DNA of 64,000 nt, taken from positions 1-64,000 of the forward strand of contig CAMXPV010000004.1 of the NCBI GenBank assembly GCA_947245585.1, written 5' to 3'. The position numbers and the translations under genes were made by a program. Below the pieces are notes generated by a model. The model was not told where the DNA came from. It saw only the letters and a program-made list of their open reading frames with translations, and did no database searches. The DNA comes from an uncultured Lachnospiraceae bacterium (GTDB lineage: Bacteria > Bacillota > Clostridia > Lachnospirales > Lachnospiraceae). Positions 17,544 to 25,778 of the stretch are shown here, piece after piece; within the stretch, counting starts at the first letter, position 1; each line of letters begins with the position of its first letter.

Positions 17544-18653
17544 ATGAGTAAAAAACTGGTACATACACCGGAAGGTGTACGCGATATTTACGGTGATGAA
17601 AAGGCGAAGAAGACCATTGTGGAACGCTTGCTGCATGAAAAGATATCCGCCTACGGCTATCGGGACATTCAAACGCCAACCTTTGAATTTTTTGATGTAT
17701 TTTCCAAGGAGGTGGGAACAACACCCTCCAAAGAGCTCTATAAATTCTTTGACAAGGAGGGAAACACCCTGGTTTTGCGGCCGGATTTTACGCCCTCGAT
17801 CGCCAGATGCGCGGCAAAATACTTTATGGACGAGGATGTGCCCATCCGTTTCTGCTATCAGGGAAACACTTTCACAAACACTTCCGACTTACAGGGGAAG
17901 TTAAAGGAAGTGACCCAGATGGGGGCGGAGTTGATTGGGGACGGTTCCGTGCAGGCTGACGCGGAAATGATTGCCATGACCATTGAGGCCCTTTATCATG
18001 CGGGACTTTCGGATTTTCAGATCAGCGTCGGCAATCTGGAATACTTTAAGGGTATCTGTGCCGAGGCCGGGCTCGACGAGGAGACGGAGTTAGAGCTTCG
18101 GGAATGTATTTCCGGCAAAAATTATTTTGGCGCGGAGGAATTGCTTGACAGGACCCATGTGGGCAAAAAAGATAAAGAGCTTCTGCTCAAGGTAAGCGAT
18201 CTTTTCGGCGGTGTCCAGATTCTGGAGGAGGCAAAGAAAGCGGCATCCAATAAGCGCTCCAAACAGGCTGTCGAACGTCTGTCCCAGGTTTATCAGGCGC
18301 TCTGCGATTATGGGGTGGAAAAATATGTTTCCTTTGACCTTGGTATGCTCAGCAAGTATAATTACTATACAGGTATTATTTTCAAAGGCTACACTTACGG
18401 AGTCGGCGATGCCATTGTGAAGGGCGGACGCTACGACCGTCTTCTCACCCGTTTCGGAAAAGAGGCGGCAGCGATTGGATTTGTGATTGTGGTGGACGAT
18501 CTTCTTGCGGCGATGGGGCGGCAGGATGTGATCATATCCGGCATGGAAATCCCTGATAAGATATACTATACAGAAGCTGACTTTAAGGAGAAACTGCAGG
18601 AGGCCAAACGTCTGCGCCTGGCGGGAAAGAAGGTGGAACTGTTACATGAGTGA
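17544..18653 (+). CDS. hisZ: ATP phosphoribosyltransferase regulatory subunit HisZ
   Basis: A 369-residue histidyl-tRNA-synthetase paralogue that partners the short HisG to form the first enzyme of histidine synthesis and carries the feedback site. It has the class II motif 2-like region LVLRPDFTPSIARCAA and the GGRYDRLL block, but lacks the C-terminal anticodon-binding domain of true HisRS. Next to short-form hisG, HisZ is the only sensible call. The ribosome site AGAAAGG is a little far (13 bases) from the ATG. Its stop overlaps the hisG start. Confidence 0.92.
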   Translation: MSKKLVHTPEGVRDIYGDEKAKKTIVERLLHEKISAYGYRDIQTPTFEFFDVFSKEVGTTPSKELYKFFDKEGNTLVLRPDFTPSIARCAAKYFMDEDVPIRFCYQGNTFTNTSDLQGKLKEVTQMGAELIGDGSVQADAEMIAMTIEALYHAGLSDFQISVGNLEYFKGICAEAGLDEETELELRECISGKNYFGAEELLDRTHVGKKDKELLLKVSDLFGGVQILEEAKKAASNKRSKQAVERLSQVYQALCDYGVEKYVSFDLGMLSKYNYYTGIIFKGYTYGVGDAIVKGGRYDRLLTRFGKEAAAIGFVIVVDDLLAAMGRQDVIISGMEIPDKIYYTEADFKEKLQEAKRLRLAGKKVELLHE

Positions 18654-19290
18654 AAATAAATATCTGACATTCGCCCTCGGCAAAGGACGGCTTGCCAATA
18701 AAACCATGGATCTTTTTGAGAAGATCGGCATTACCTGCGAGGAGATGAAGGATAAGGATTCCCGTCGGCTGATCTTTGTCAACGAAGAACTGAAATTAAA
18801 GTTTTTCCTAGCAAAAGGTCCCGACGTGCCAACCTATGTGGAGTACGGGGCTGCGGATATCGGTGTTGTCGGCAAAGATACGATCATGGAGGAAAACCGG
18901 CGGGTATATGAGGTGCTTGATCTTGGTTACGGCAAATGCCGGATGTGCGTCTGCGGGCCAAAAAGCGCAGGAGAGCTGTTACAGCACCACGAGCTGATCC
19001 GTGTGGCTAGCAAATATCCCAATATCGCAAAGGATTATTTCTATAACAAAAAGCATCAGACGGTGGATATCATCAAACTAAACGGTTCCGTGGAGCTTGG
19101 CCCCATCGTGAAGCTTGCCGACGTGATTGTGGATATCGTGGAAACCGGATCGACCTTAAAGGAAAACGGACTGGAAGTTCTGGAAGAAATCTGTCCGCTG
19201 TCTGCGCGGATGATTGTCAATCAGGTCAGCATGCAGATGGAACCGGAGCGGATTAAAAAGCTGATTTTGGAGCTTCGGAATCATTTATAG
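18646..19290 (+). CDS. hisG: ATP phosphoribosyltransferase, short form
   Basis: A 214-residue catalytic subunit of the first step of histidine synthesis (ATP + PRPP to phosphoribosyl-ATP). Seen: FALGKGRLANKTM, VGKDTI and the PRPP-binding VDIVETGSTLKENGL. It lacks the C-terminal regulatory domain of the long form, which agrees with the adjacent hisZ. Its ATG overlaps the hisZ stop (ATGAGTGA). Confidence 0.95.
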   Translation: MSENKYLTFALGKGRLANKTMDLFEKIGITCEEMKDKDSRRLIFVNEELKLKFFLAKGPDVPTYVEYGAADIGVVGKDTIMEENRRVYEVLDLGYGKCRMCVCGPKSAGELLQHHELIRVASKYPNIAKDYFYNKKHQTVDIIKLNGSVELGPIVKLADVIVDIVETGSTLKENGLEVLEEICPLSARMIVNQVSMQMEPERIKKLILELRNHL

Positions 19291-19304
19291 AGGAGTATGA
19301 CATC

Positions 19305-20078
19305 ATGGAAAACGAGAAGAAGGGGTTTCATATGAAAGAGTGGAAGGGAATTGTCATTGCACTGATCGCCGGCATCTGCGCGATCATCTGTGTTTATGTG
19401 TTTACGGGAAATCTGGTAGATTACAAGAAAACGTCCGGCAGCGGCGGCCTTACGGCTACCGGCTCGGCCAACTGCGATTTTGAGGCTGATCTGATCGTCT
19501 GGCGCGGCAGCTTTTCCAGAGAAGGAAGCACCACCCAGGAAGCTTACCGATCCATCAAACAGGATGCGGATATGGTGCAGAAATATCTGTTGGAAAACGG
19601 CGTGTCCGAGGACGAGATGGTATTCAGTTCCGTCACCATCAGCGAACGTTGGGAGTCCGAGTACAACGAGAACGGCGACAGAATCCGGGATTATATCGAC
19701 GGTTACAATCTCTACCAGAATGTCTCCATCACCTCCACAGATATTGACAAGATTGAAAATATTTCCAGGGATATCTCCGGCCTGATTGAATCGGGCGTGC
19801 AGTTTGCCTCGGAGGAGCCGGAATATTACTATACCAAACTGGACGAGTTGAAATTACAGCTGATTGAGGAGGCAACTCAGAACGCCAAAGACCGCATCGA
19901 CCTGATGGCACAGGGGACAGGTGCGACCATCGGTGAGTTGTTAAACGCAAATTTGGGCGTATTCCAGATCACTGCCCAGAACAGCAACACAGAATACAGC
20001 TATGGCGGTTACTTTGATACCAGTTCCCGCAATAAAACCGCTTCCATCACGGTAAAGCTGAACTATGCGGTAAATTGA
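19305..20078 (+). CDS. SIMPL-domain (DUF541) protein within the his operon
   Basis: A 257-residue protein with one N-terminal membrane helix (about residues 15-35) and an extracytoplasmic SIMPL/DUF541 domain: GLTATGSANCDFEADLIVWRG near 47, LLENGVSEDEMVFSSVTIS, and a C-terminal NKTASITVKLNYAV strand. SIMPL proteins such as the BP26 family form periplasmic or surface assemblies of unclear role. It lies 14 bases after hisG and 11 bases before hisD, so it must be cotranscribed with histidine genes although no link to the pathway is known. Confidence 0.83.
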   Translation: MENEKKGFHMKEWKGIVIALIAGICAIICVYVFTGNLVDYKKTSGSGGLTATGSANCDFEADLIVWRGSFSREGSTTQEAYRSIKQDADMVQKYLLENGVSEDEMVFSSVTISERWESEYNENGDRIRDYIDGYNLYQNVSITSTDIDKIENISRDISGLIESGVQFASEEPEYYYTKLDELKLQLIEEATQNAKDRIDLMAQGTGATIGELLNANLGVFQITAQNSNTEYSYGGYFDTSSRNKTASITVKLNYAVN

Positions 20079-20089
20079 GGAGGAAACCC

Positions 20090-21379
20090 ATGCAGACGGT
20101 TATACTGACAAAAGATTCCCAACAAGGCATTCTCGACTATCTCCTGAAGAGAAGCCCTAACAATTACGGACAGTACGAATCCGTAGTGGCGGATATCATT
20201 GCCAATGTGCGCGAGAAGGGCGATGCAGCCGTATTTGATTACACCAAACAATTTGACAAATGGGATATCCATGCAGATAATATCCGCGTGACTGAGGAGG
20301 AAATAGAGGATGCCTTCGGGCAGGCGGAAGATGCCTTTGTGTCCGTCATGAAAAAATCGGCGGCCAACATCGAGGATTTTCACAAAAAGCAGATTCGCAA
20401 CAGTTGGATCGACACGAAGCCGGACGGCTCCATCTTAGGACAGCGCATCCTGCCCATCGCCATATCCGGTGTCTATGTACCCGGCGGCAAGGCGGCCTAT
20501 CCTAGCAGCGTGCTGATGAACGTGATTCCCGCGAAAGTGGCGGGTGTGGAGCGGATTGTCATGACCACCCCCGCGGGGGCGGACGGCAAAGTCAATCCGG
20601 GCACACTGGTGGCGGCCAGAATCGCGGGTGTGGATGAAATTTATAAAGTCGGAGGCGCGCAGGCGATCGCGGCCATGGCTTTTGGCACAAAGAGCATTCC
20701 AAAGGTCGATAAAATCACCGGACCCGGTAATATTTTTGTGGCTTTGGCGAAGAAGGCCTGCTTTGGCTATGTCAGCATTGACTCCATCGCCGGCCCTAGC
20801 GAAATCCTTGTGCTCGCCGATGAAACGGCCAATCCCCGCTATGTGGCGGCGGATCTGCTTTCCCAGGCGGAACACGACCCGCTTGCCAGTGCGATCCTGA
20901 TTACCACCAGCGAAGCGCTTGCCGAACAGGTGCCCGCACAGATTGAAGGCTTTTTAAAAGTAAATCCCCGGGCGGATATCATTCGGGAATCATTGGACAA
21001 TTACGGGTATATCCTGCTTGCCAACTCTATAGACAGCGCCGTTGACGCAGCCAACGCCATCGCCTCGGAACACTTGGAAATTCTGACAAAAGACCCCTAT
21101 CAGGTGATGACAAAGATCAAAAATGCGGGCGCGATTTTTCTCGGGGAATATTCTTCGGAGCCTCTTGGTGACTATTTCGCGGGCCCCAACCATATTCTGC
21201 CTACAAACGGAACAGCGCGGTTTTTTTCTCCCCTGAGCGTAGATGATTTTGTGAAAAAAACAAGTTTGATTTCCTACTCAAAGGAAGCACTTGAGAAAGT
21301 TCACAAGGATATCGAATTGTTTGCCGAGAAAGAGGGATTGACAGCCCATGCCAATTCCATACGGGTAAGATTCGAATAG
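20090..21379 (+). CDS. hisD: Histidinol dehydrogenase
   Basis: A 429-residue enzyme for the last two steps of histidine synthesis (histidinol to histidine, NAD-dependent, zinc-containing). Motifs: PGGKAAYPSSVLMNVIPAKV, KVGGAQAIAAMAFGT, GPSEILVLADETA, AEHDPLASA, ASEHLEIL and GPNHILPTNGTARF. The ATG at 20090 is chosen because GAGGAGG stands at 20077-20083; the apparent upstream TTG start is part of that ribosome site. Confidence 0.95.
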   Translation: MQTVILTKDSQQGILDYLLKRSPNNYGQYESVVADIIANVREKGDAAVFDYTKQFDKWDIHADNIRVTEEEIEDAFGQAEDAFVSVMKKSAANIEDFHKKQIRNSWIDTKPDGSILGQRILPIAISGVYVPGGKAAYPSSVLMNVIPAKVAGVERIVMTTPAGADGKVNPGTLVAARIAGVDEIYKVGGAQAIAAMAFGTKSIPKVDKITGPGNIFVALAKKACFGYVSIDSIAGPSEILVLADETANPRYVAADLLSQAEHDPLASAILITTSEALAEQVPAQIEGFLKVNPRADIIRESLDNYGYILLANSIDSAVDAANAIASEHLEILTKDPYQVMTKIKNAGAIFLGEYSSEPLGDYFAGPNHILPTNGTARFFSPLSVDDFVKKTSLISYSKEALEKVHKDIELFAEKEGLTAHANSIRVRFE

Positions 21380-21389
21380 GAGGTGTCTT

Positions 21390-21977
21390 ATGTCCAGAAC
21401 AGCAGCCATAGAGCGAAATACGAAGGAGACAAAAATTAAAGCGTCCCTGAATTTGGACGGTACGGGAAAAGGCGAAATTTCCACCGGCATCGGCTTTTTT
21501 GATCACATGTTGGAGGGATTTGCCAAACACGGTTTCTTTGACTTGACCATATCGGTCAAAGGGGATTTGAACGTGGACGGACATCATACGGTGGAAGATA
21601 CCGGCATTGTGCTAGGCACGGCAATTAGGGAAGCGTTGGGGGATAAGGCCGGCATCAAACGTTACGGCTCCTTTCTTTTACCCATGGACGACGCGCTCTG
21701 TCTGTGTGCCGTAGATCTGTGCGGGAGACCATACTTTTCCTGCGACTGCACGTTTCCTGTGGAGCGTATTGGCGAACTGGATACGGAGCTGATCCGTGAG
21801 TTCTTCTATGCGGTAAGTTACAGCGCAGGCATGAACCTGCACCTGAAGATGATAAACGGCCTCAATGCGCACCACATGGCAGAGGCCATGTTCAAATCCT
21901 TCGGCAAGGCCCTTGACGAAGCGGTTTCCAAGGATCCGCGGGTGCAGGGCGTACTCAGCACAAAAGGAACATTATGA
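21390..21977 (+). CDS. hisB: Imidazoleglycerol-phosphate dehydratase
   Basis: A 195-residue Mn-dependent dehydratase of histidine synthesis. The histidine-rich metal sites are intact: GFFDHMLEGFAKHGFFD, DGHHTVEDTGIVLG, and NAHHMAEAMFKSFGKALDEA. It is the stand-alone form without a fused histidinol phosphatase. It follows hisD by ten bases with an AGGAGGTG ribosome site. Confidence 0.96.
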   Translation: MSRTAAIERNTKETKIKASLNLDGTGKGEISTGIGFFDHMLEGFAKHGFFDLTISVKGDLNVDGHHTVEDTGIVLGTAIREALGDKAGIKRYGSFLLPMDDALCLCAVDLCGRPYFSCDCTFPVERIGELDTELIREFFYAVSYSAGMNLHLKMINGLNAHHMAEAMFKSFGKALDEAVSKDPRVQGVLSTKGTL

Positions 21978-21999
21978 TAAGAAAGGCAGCACAGGCAAT

Positions 22000-23283
22000 A
22001 TGGCATACAAAAAATTTATACCTTGCATCTATCTATATAAAGGCGACGCGGTAAAGGGCTTTTCGGACAGCACCATCATTGACACAAATCCGGTAGCTCT
22101 GGCCCGGTTTTACAGCGACAACAACGCGGACGAACTGATTGTCTATGACATGTCCGAAGGCGATGCCGCCCACGAGGAGGCTCTCGATATCATCAAGGCC
22201 ATCTGCAGCGAAGCGGAGATTCCCGTCATCGGCGCAGGCAATGTGCAGCGCATGGAAGATATCAAGAAGCTGCTCTATGCAGGCTGCAAGAAGGCGGCTC
22301 TCAACTACTCCAAACCCGGCAACATCGAAATCACCGCTGAGGTGTCAAAAAAATTCGGGAAAGACAAGATTGCTGCCTGTGTGACAGAGACCGACAGCAT
22401 TACGAGAAACGAGGCGTTGATCGACGAATTTATCGGGGAGATCATTCTGGTAAAGGAAACCTGCCTGAAAGAGGCCATCGCCGTTTCCCGGTTTCCCATG
22501 ATTGCGTCGGTGCCGGAGGTTTCCCTTGACAAGATTCTGGAACTATTGGGGAATGACAATATCTGCGGTATTTCCGGCTATGCCATCAATGAAAATGCAA
22601 AGGAACTTTTGGCAATCAAAGCGCTTTGCCAGAACAATGACATTACGGTGAATACCTTTGAGCCTGCCATTCCCTGGGAGGAATTTAAGTTAAACAGCGA
22701 CGGCCATGTGACGGTGGTGGTGCAGGACTACAAGACCGACGAGGTGCTGATGGTGGCCTATATGAACGAGGAGGCCTACAATACCACCCTCAAAACTGGC
22801 AAGATGACCTACTACAGCAGAAGCCGTGAAGAACTGTGGGTGAAGGGAGAGACCAGCGGCCACTTCCAGTATGTAAAATCCCTGACGGCCGACTGTGACA
22901 AGGACACCATTTTGGCCAAGGTTTCCCAGATTGGCGCGGCCTGTCACACCGGTTCCCACTCCTGCTTTTTCAATGAGATCATGGCCAAGGAGTACGAGGA
23001 GACAAACCCACTCAAAGTTTTTGAGCAGGTGTTCGATGTGATCAAGGACAGAAAAATCCATCCAAAAGACGGCTCTTATACGAACTATCTGTTTGACAAA
23101 GGGATTGATAAGATCTTAAAGAAACTGGGAGAAGAGGCGACGGAAATTGTCATAGCCGCCAAAAATCCCAACGCCAACGAAATCAAATATGAGATTTCTG
23201 ATTTCCTCTACCATATGATGGTGCTAATGGCGGAAAAAAATATTACATGGGAGGAAATCACTACAGAACTAGCACAAAGATAG
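22000..23283 (+). CDS. hisIE: Fusion of a degenerate HisF-like barrel to HisI and HisE
   Basis: A 427-residue three-domain protein. Residues 1-225 align along their length with HisF (KKFIPCIYLYKGDAVKGF, ADELIVYDMSEGD, IPVIGAGNVQRMEDIKKLL), but the HisF catalytic Asp11 is Tyr11, the second catalytic Asp is replaced by Thr in ACVTET, and the phosphate-binding VGGGI reads IGAGN. The barrel is therefore probably not an active cyclase. HisI (about 227-330) keeps its metal residues (TADCDKD, CHTGSHSC); HisE (about 341-427) keeps KKLGEEATEIVIAAKN. HisI and HisE catalyse steps 2 and 3 of the pathway. The ATG at 22000 is preferred; a longer frame overlaps hisB. hisA, hisF, hisH and hisC are not in this window. 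Confidence 0.9.
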   Translation: MAYKKFIPCIYLYKGDAVKGFSDSTIIDTNPVALARFYSDNNADELIVYDMSEGDAAHEEALDIIKAICSEAEIPVIGAGNVQRMEDIKKLLYAGCKKAALNYSKPGNIEITAEVSKKFGKDKIAACVTETDSITRNEALIDEFIGEIILVKETCLKEAIAVSRFPMIASVPEVSLDKILELLGNDNICGISGYAINENAKELLAIKALCQNNDITVNTFEPAIPWEEFKLNSDGHVTVVVQDYKTDEVLMVAYMNEEAYNTTLKTGKMTYYSRSREELWVKGETSGHFQYVKSLTADCDKDTILAKVSQIGAACHTGSHSCFFNEIMAKEYEETNPLKVFEQVFDVIKDRKIHPKDGSYTNYLFDKGIDKILKKLGEEATEIVIAAKNPNANEIKYEISDFLYHMMVLMAEKNITWEEITTELAQR

Positions 23284-23285
23284 CG

Positions 23286-23316
23286 GAACGTACCCTTCGG
23301 GGCACGTTCTTTTTTT
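23286..23316 (+). terminator. Terminator of the his operon
   Basis: GAACGT-a-CCC, TTCG loop, GGG-c-ACGTTC (23286-23309), then seven T residues. A textbook rho-independent terminator directly after the hisIE stop. Confidence 0.9.
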
Positions 23317-23408
23317 GTATTTTTTTGCATAAGATGCAGTGAAATACAATCATGTTTTATCCGGTCCGATCCTGGCCAAACGGCTCGGGCCACAGAAAGG
23401 GATGCGCC

Positions 23409-23825
23409 ATGACGGAAAAGAAAGTAACACCGGAAAAGAAAATGGAACTGGCAAGGTTTATCCGTGAGGAAAATCTGGGAAACCGCCTGAAACTCAGACA
23501 GCGGGAGAGCATTCTCTACGGAAAAGAGATGCAGATTCCCCTGTTTGAAAAGGGACAGCTTACGGAAATGGATGGGGTGGTATCCGGTTACGGTGCCGGA
23601 ATCGGGGAAACCGGTACACAAGATACCACGATGGGCAGTTTTAAGTACCGCATGGCCCTGGCTGTTCTTTTGTTCGTCGCCTTTTTGCTCTGCGATACCA
23701 GGGACAGCACCATTTTTTCTTACAGCACGGATGAAGTCTATCATATGATTGTGGCGGACAGCTTTCATCTCTACGACGGCGGTGAAAATGCGGTGATGGA
23801 GGAACTGGCGAAATTATTTGATTAG
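23409..23825 (+). CDS. Unknown single-helix membrane protein
   Basis: A 138-residue protein without a recognised family. The first 75 residues are charged and soluble (KKMELARFIREENLGNRLKL), then one membrane helix lies near residues 78-95 (YRMALAVLLFVAFLLCD), leaving about 43 residues outside. The ATG at 23409 has an AAAGGG ribosome site eight bases before; an upstream in-frame start at 23352 lies close to the his terminator and is less likely. It is alone between a terminator and the next promoter. Confidence 0.6.
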   Translation: MTEKKVTPEKKMELARFIREENLGNRLKLRQRESILYGKEMQIPLFEKGQLTEMDGVVSGYGAGIGETGTQDTTMGSFKYRMALAVLLFVAFLLCDTRDSTIFSYSTDEVYHMIVADSFHLYDGGENAVMEELAKLFD

Positions 23826-23836
23826 GTTTCCCCGCT

Positions 23837-23865
23837 TTGACTTTACGGTACAATTTCGCTATACT
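23837..23865 (+). promoter_or_regulatory. Promoter of the radical SAM gene
   Basis: TTGACT (23837-23842), 17-base spacer, TATACT (23860-23865), with AAAAGG ribosome site before the ATG at 23901. Confidence 0.7.
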
Positions 23866-23900
23866 TAGAATACGGAACAAAAACGAAAAGGATTTTAAGT

Positions 23901-25778
23901 ATGGGAAAATTAGCGTTAAGTGATGAAATTCTGATGCAGGTGGAAAAACCCGCCCGCTATATCGGCAACGAAGTCAATTCCGTTGTAAAGGATAAGACCC
24001 GGGTTTCCGTAAGGTTTGCCATGTGTTTTCCCGATGTCTACGAGATCGGGATGTCTCATCTGGGCATTCAGATTTTATACAGTATGTTAAACGAGTGGGA
24101 TGACGTGTGGTGTGAGCGCGTCTATTCGCCCTGGGTAGATCTGGATGCCATCATGCGAAAACAGTCGATTCCCCTGTTTGGTCTGGAATCGCAGGAACCG
24201 GTAAGAGATATGGATTTTCTGGGCATCACGATCCAGTACGAAATGTGCTACACCAATATTTTACAGATATTAGAACTGTCACAGATCCCTCTGACTGCCA
24301 GAGAACGCGGTGAGAATATGCCAATTGTGATTGGCGGCGGCCCATGCACCTACAATCCGGAGCCCATTGCAGATTTTTTTGATCTGTTTTATATCGGGGA
24401 GGGTGAAACCCAGTATCGTCCCCTGCTCGACTGGTATCTGGAAAACAAACGTCTTGGCGGAACCAGAGAGGACTTTTTACACGGCGCTGCGAAAATCCCC
24501 GGCATCTATGTACCGCAGTTTTATGAGGAGGTCTACAACGAAGACGGCACCATACGGGGACGTAAGAAGCTGTACGAGGATATTCCCGACGTGATTGTAA
24601 AGGAAATCGCCAAAGATGTGACCAACATCCCCTATCCCATGAATCCTGTGGTTCCTTTTATCAAAGTGACCCAGGACCGGGTAACGCTTGAGATCCAACG
24701 GGGCTGTATCCGGGGCTGCCGTTTTTGTCAGGCGGGGCAGATTTACCGCCCGGTCAGAGAAAGGGATGTGGACAAACTAAAAGAATATGCCCTGGAAATG
24801 CTCAAAAATACAGGGCATGAGGAGATTTCCTTGAGTTCCTTAAGCTCCAGCGATTATTCCAAACTGGACGAGCTTCTGGATTTCCTGCTTGCGGAGTGTG
24901 GAGAACGGCACACGAATATTTCTCTGCCTTCCCTGCGGATCGACTCCTTTTCCCTCGATGTGATGAGCAAGGTGCAGGATGTAAAAAAGAGCAGTCTGAC
25001 CTTTGCGCCGGAGGCGGGCAGCCAACGGCTGCGGAACGTGATCAACAAGGGCCTGACGGAGGAAGATATTTTAAGGGGCGCAGCCCTGGCCTTCAAGGGC
25101 GGCTGGACAAGGGTAAAACTCTACTTTATGTTAGGACTTCCCACTGAGACAAAGGAGGATATCCTCGGCATCGGTGACCTCTCCAACAAGATTGCGGCGG
25201 CCTTCTTCGAGGCCGTACCGAAGGACAAGCGGGTAAACGGGAAAGTGCAGATCGTCACCAGCACCTCCTTTTTCATTCCAAAACCTTTCACCCCCTTTCA
25301 GTGGGCGGCCATGTGCACCAAAGAAGAATTTCTTGACAAGGCCCATCTGACCAAACAGGGCATCATGAGCCAATTAAACCAAAAGAGCATCAAATACAAC
25401 TGGCATGAGGCAGATGTGAGCGTTTTAGAGGGCGTTCTGGCAAGAGGGGACAGACGTGTGGCCGAAGTGATCAGAAAAGCCTACGAAAAGGGCTGTATCT
25501 TTGATGCCTGGAGCGAATATTTCAAAAACGAACTTTGGATGGAGAGTTTTTCAGAGTGCGGGGTGGATATCGGCTTCTACACGACGAGGCCGCGGGCGGA
25601 CGATGAGATTTTTCCCTGGGATTTTCTGGACTGCGGCGTGACAAGGGAATTTTTGCTGCGGGAATGGAGGAAGGCACAGGAAGAAACCGTAAGCCCCAAC
25701 TGCAAAAAACAGTGTCAGGGCTGTGGGGCAAATCGGTTTGGAACGGGGATCTGCTATGTGGAAACATTTGATAAATAA
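23901..25778 (+). CDS. B12-binding-type radical SAM protein (TIGR03960 family)
   Basis: A 625-residue radical SAM protein with an N-terminal cobalamin-binding-like region and the cluster motif CIRGCRFC (about residues 269-276, in EIQRGCIRGCRFCQAGQIYRP). Further family marks are CFPDVYEIGMSHLG, GGGPCTYNPEPIADFFD and YFMLGLPTETKEDI. In Clostridia it is usually followed by the DUF2344 partner, present here at 28123-28827 after two inserted genes. It ends with a cysteine-rich CKKQCQGCGANRFGTGIC. The reaction is unknown; proximity to rplU/RNase G suggests RNA or ribosome-related work. Confidence 0.88.
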   Translation: MGKLALSDEILMQVEKPARYIGNEVNSVVKDKTRVSVRFAMCFPDVYEIGMSHLGIQILYSMLNEWDDVWCERVYSPWVDLDAIMRKQSIPLFGLESQEPVRDMDFLGITIQYEMCYTNILQILELSQIPLTARERGENMPIVIGGGPCTYNPEPIADFFDLFYIGEGETQYRPLLDWYLENKRLGGTREDFLHGAAKIPGIYVPQFYEEVYNEDGTIRGRKKLYEDIPDVIVKEIAKDVTNIPYPMNPVVPFIKVTQDRVTLEIQRGCIRGCRFCQAGQIYRPVRERDVDKLKEYALEMLKNTGHEEISLSSLSSSDYSKLDELLDFLLAECGERHTNISLPSLRIDSFSLDVMSKVQDVKKSSLTFAPEAGSQRLRNVINKGLTEEDILRGAALAFKGGWTRVKLYFMLGLPTETKEDILGIGDLSNKIAAAFFEAVPKDKRVNGKVQIVTSTSFFIPKPFTPFQWAAMCTKEEFLDKAHLTKQGIMSQLNQKSIKYNWHEADVSVLEGVLARGDRRVAEVIRKAYEKGCIFDAWSEYFKNELWMESFSECGVDIGFYTTRPRADDEIFPWDFLDCGVTREFLLREWRKAQEETVSPNCKKQCQGCGANRFGTGICYVETFDK

